Assembly: GCA_025925185.1 (NCBI GenBank)
Contig: JAICLV010000143.1
Span: 1-5,919 of the forward strand
Origin: Acidothermaceae bacterium
Lineage (GTDB): Bacteria; Actinomycetota; Actinomycetes; Acidothermales; Acidothermaceae
Direction of reading: 5' to 3'
Length of the DNA stretch: 5,919 nucleotides
Below the pieces are notes generated by a model that was given only the letters and a program-made list of their open reading frames with translations, searched no databases and was not told the DNA's origin. Shown piece by piece: positions 5,306-5,919 of the stretch (within the stretch, counting starts at the first letter, position 1; every line of letters starts with the position of its first letter). A program made the translations under genes and the position numbers.

Positions 5306-5919
5306 TCACAACGCGAGACCGACGAGCACCGGCTCGGGTTCGAGCCGCACGCCGAACTTCGCCTGCACGCCGTCGCGGATCGCGCGTGCCAACGCGACCA
5401 CCTCGGACGACGTGGCCCCGCCGCGGTTGACGATCGCGAGGGTGTGCTTGCTCGACAGTCCGACGCGGCCCTCGCCGAAGCCGCGGTGAAAGCCGGCCTG
5501 TTCGATCAGCCACGCCGCCGGGACCTTCACCATGTCCTCCCCCATCGGCCAGCCCGGGGCGCCGGCCGGAAGCGCCGACACCGGCAACACCGGGTTGGTG
5601 AAGAACGAGCCAGCGCTGACGGAGTCGGGATCCATCGCGTCGATGAGCATCCCCTTTTTCGCCCGCAACGCCAGCACCGCGCGCCGGACGTCGAGGGCGG
5701 CGGCCAGTTCGGCGTATCGAACCGGAGCTGATTCTTTCGACTGGGTAAGGGAAATCTCAACGCCAAGGACGACGTGGCGGCGCGCGCGCGTGAGCGCGCT
5801 GGTGCGGTAGCCGAGACGGCAGGCCGACGGGTCAAGCAAGACCGGCGCGCGGTCGACCCGGGAGGACGCGCGCCCCCCCACCGGCCCAAAGCGGATGTAC
5901 GCCCCGCACCCCCCCCCCG
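5306..5919 (-). CDS. murB: UDP-N-acetylenolpyruvoylglucosamine reductase MurB, C-terminal part
   Basis: MurB is the cytosolic flavoenzyme that reduces UDP-GlcNAc-enolpyruvate to UDP-MurNAc with NADPH in peptidoglycan synthesis. About 200 codons are present, and the frame is open to the window end, so the N-terminal FAD-binding half is missing. Visible landmarks are CRLGYRTSAL (type I MurB motif), VVLGVEISL, RYAELAAAL, then SAGSFFTNPVLP, whose Ser (codon 5606-5608) is the expected proton donor, KVPAAWLIEQAGFHRG, KHTLAIVNRGGAT, and the C-terminal GVRLEPEPVLVG with the acidic residues expected near the active site. A GAY triplet that often precedes the family's GQE is readable near 5897-5905, but what follows (IRFGPVGGRASS) does not look like MurB, next to homopolymer runs of 7 C (5873-5879) and 10 C. 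The extreme 5' part is therefore unreliable. The stop lies 3 bp from that of the convergent aminotransferase gene. Confidence 0.9.
   Translation of the reverse strand, partial: GGGCGAYIRFGPVGGRASSRVDRAPVLLDPSACRLGYRTSALTRARRHVVLGVEISLTQSKESAPVRYAELAAALDVRRAVLALRAKKGMLIDAMDPDSVSAGSFFTNPVLPVSALPAGAPGWPMGEDMVKVPAAWLIEQAGFHRGFGEGRVGLSSKHTLAIVNRGGATSSEVVALARAIRDGVQAKFGVRLEPEPVLVGLAL
5909..5918. other. Ten-base poly-C run at the window end
   Basis: Ten consecutive C followed by a single G end the window. Read as murB it would give consecutive glycines, which the family does not show at this place. Together with a C7 run at 5873-5879, it suggests low-quality sequence at a contig edge and not biology. 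Confidence 0.75.

Noticed and set aside
1..5919. Mobile element, CRISPR, phage, defence or biosynthetic system.
   Set aside because: Every coding stretch belongs to a known housekeeping family in conserved order. There are no direct-repeat arrays, transposase motifs or unexplained genes.

Overview
This window is a conserved housekeeping block from a high-GC actinobacterium (Actinomycetota). The evidence is the strong G+C bias, GTG starts on nusG and secE, a NusG with a long acidic N-terminal extension, and close residue-level similarity of L7/L12, L10, L1 and L11 to remembered Streptomyces/mycobacterial-type proteins. The genus cannot be fixed from the sequence alone. The right end (10 consecutive C at 5909-5918) looks like a contig edge.

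Layout, right to left on the minus strand: the C-terminal part of murB (5306-5919, cut by the window end); then, beyond the plus-strand aminotransferase, a transcription unit of tRNA-Trp(CCA) (3811-3884), secE, nusG, rplK (L11), rplA (L1), rplJ (L10) and rplL (L7/L12, cut at position 1). This is the classical secE-nusG-rplKAJL gene string that normally continues into rpoB-rpoC. On the plus strand lies one gene, a class I PLP-dependent aminotransferase of the aspartate aminotransferase type (4076-5302). It is divergent from the tRNA-secE unit across a 191-bp region and convergent with murB, with only 3 bp between the stop codons.

Regulation visible in the DNA: a sigma70-type promoter (TTGACC-17-TACTGT) in front of rplJ, followed by a roughly 220-nt leader. 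The leader holds a terminator-like hairpin with a U-rich tail and an alternative upstream pairing that would exclude it, which is consistent with an L10(L12)-responsive attenuator. Between rplK and rplA there is a short internal-loop hairpin carrying GUGGGAGG, which resembles the L1-binding stem of 23S rRNA. A second promoter (TCGACC-17-TACACT) lies upstream of tRNA-Trp and would serve tRNA-secE-nusG and perhaps the genes downstream.

Together the genes supply the translation factory (ribosomal stalk base L11 and L10/L12, L1 stalk, tRNA-Trp), transcription elongation (NusG), protein export (SecE), amino-acid metabolism (aminotransferase) and peptidoglycan precursor synthesis (MurB). I see no mobile element, CRISPR array, defence system or unknown protein family. 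The points worth a second look are RNA-level regulation, promoter similarity and sequence quality at the right edge.
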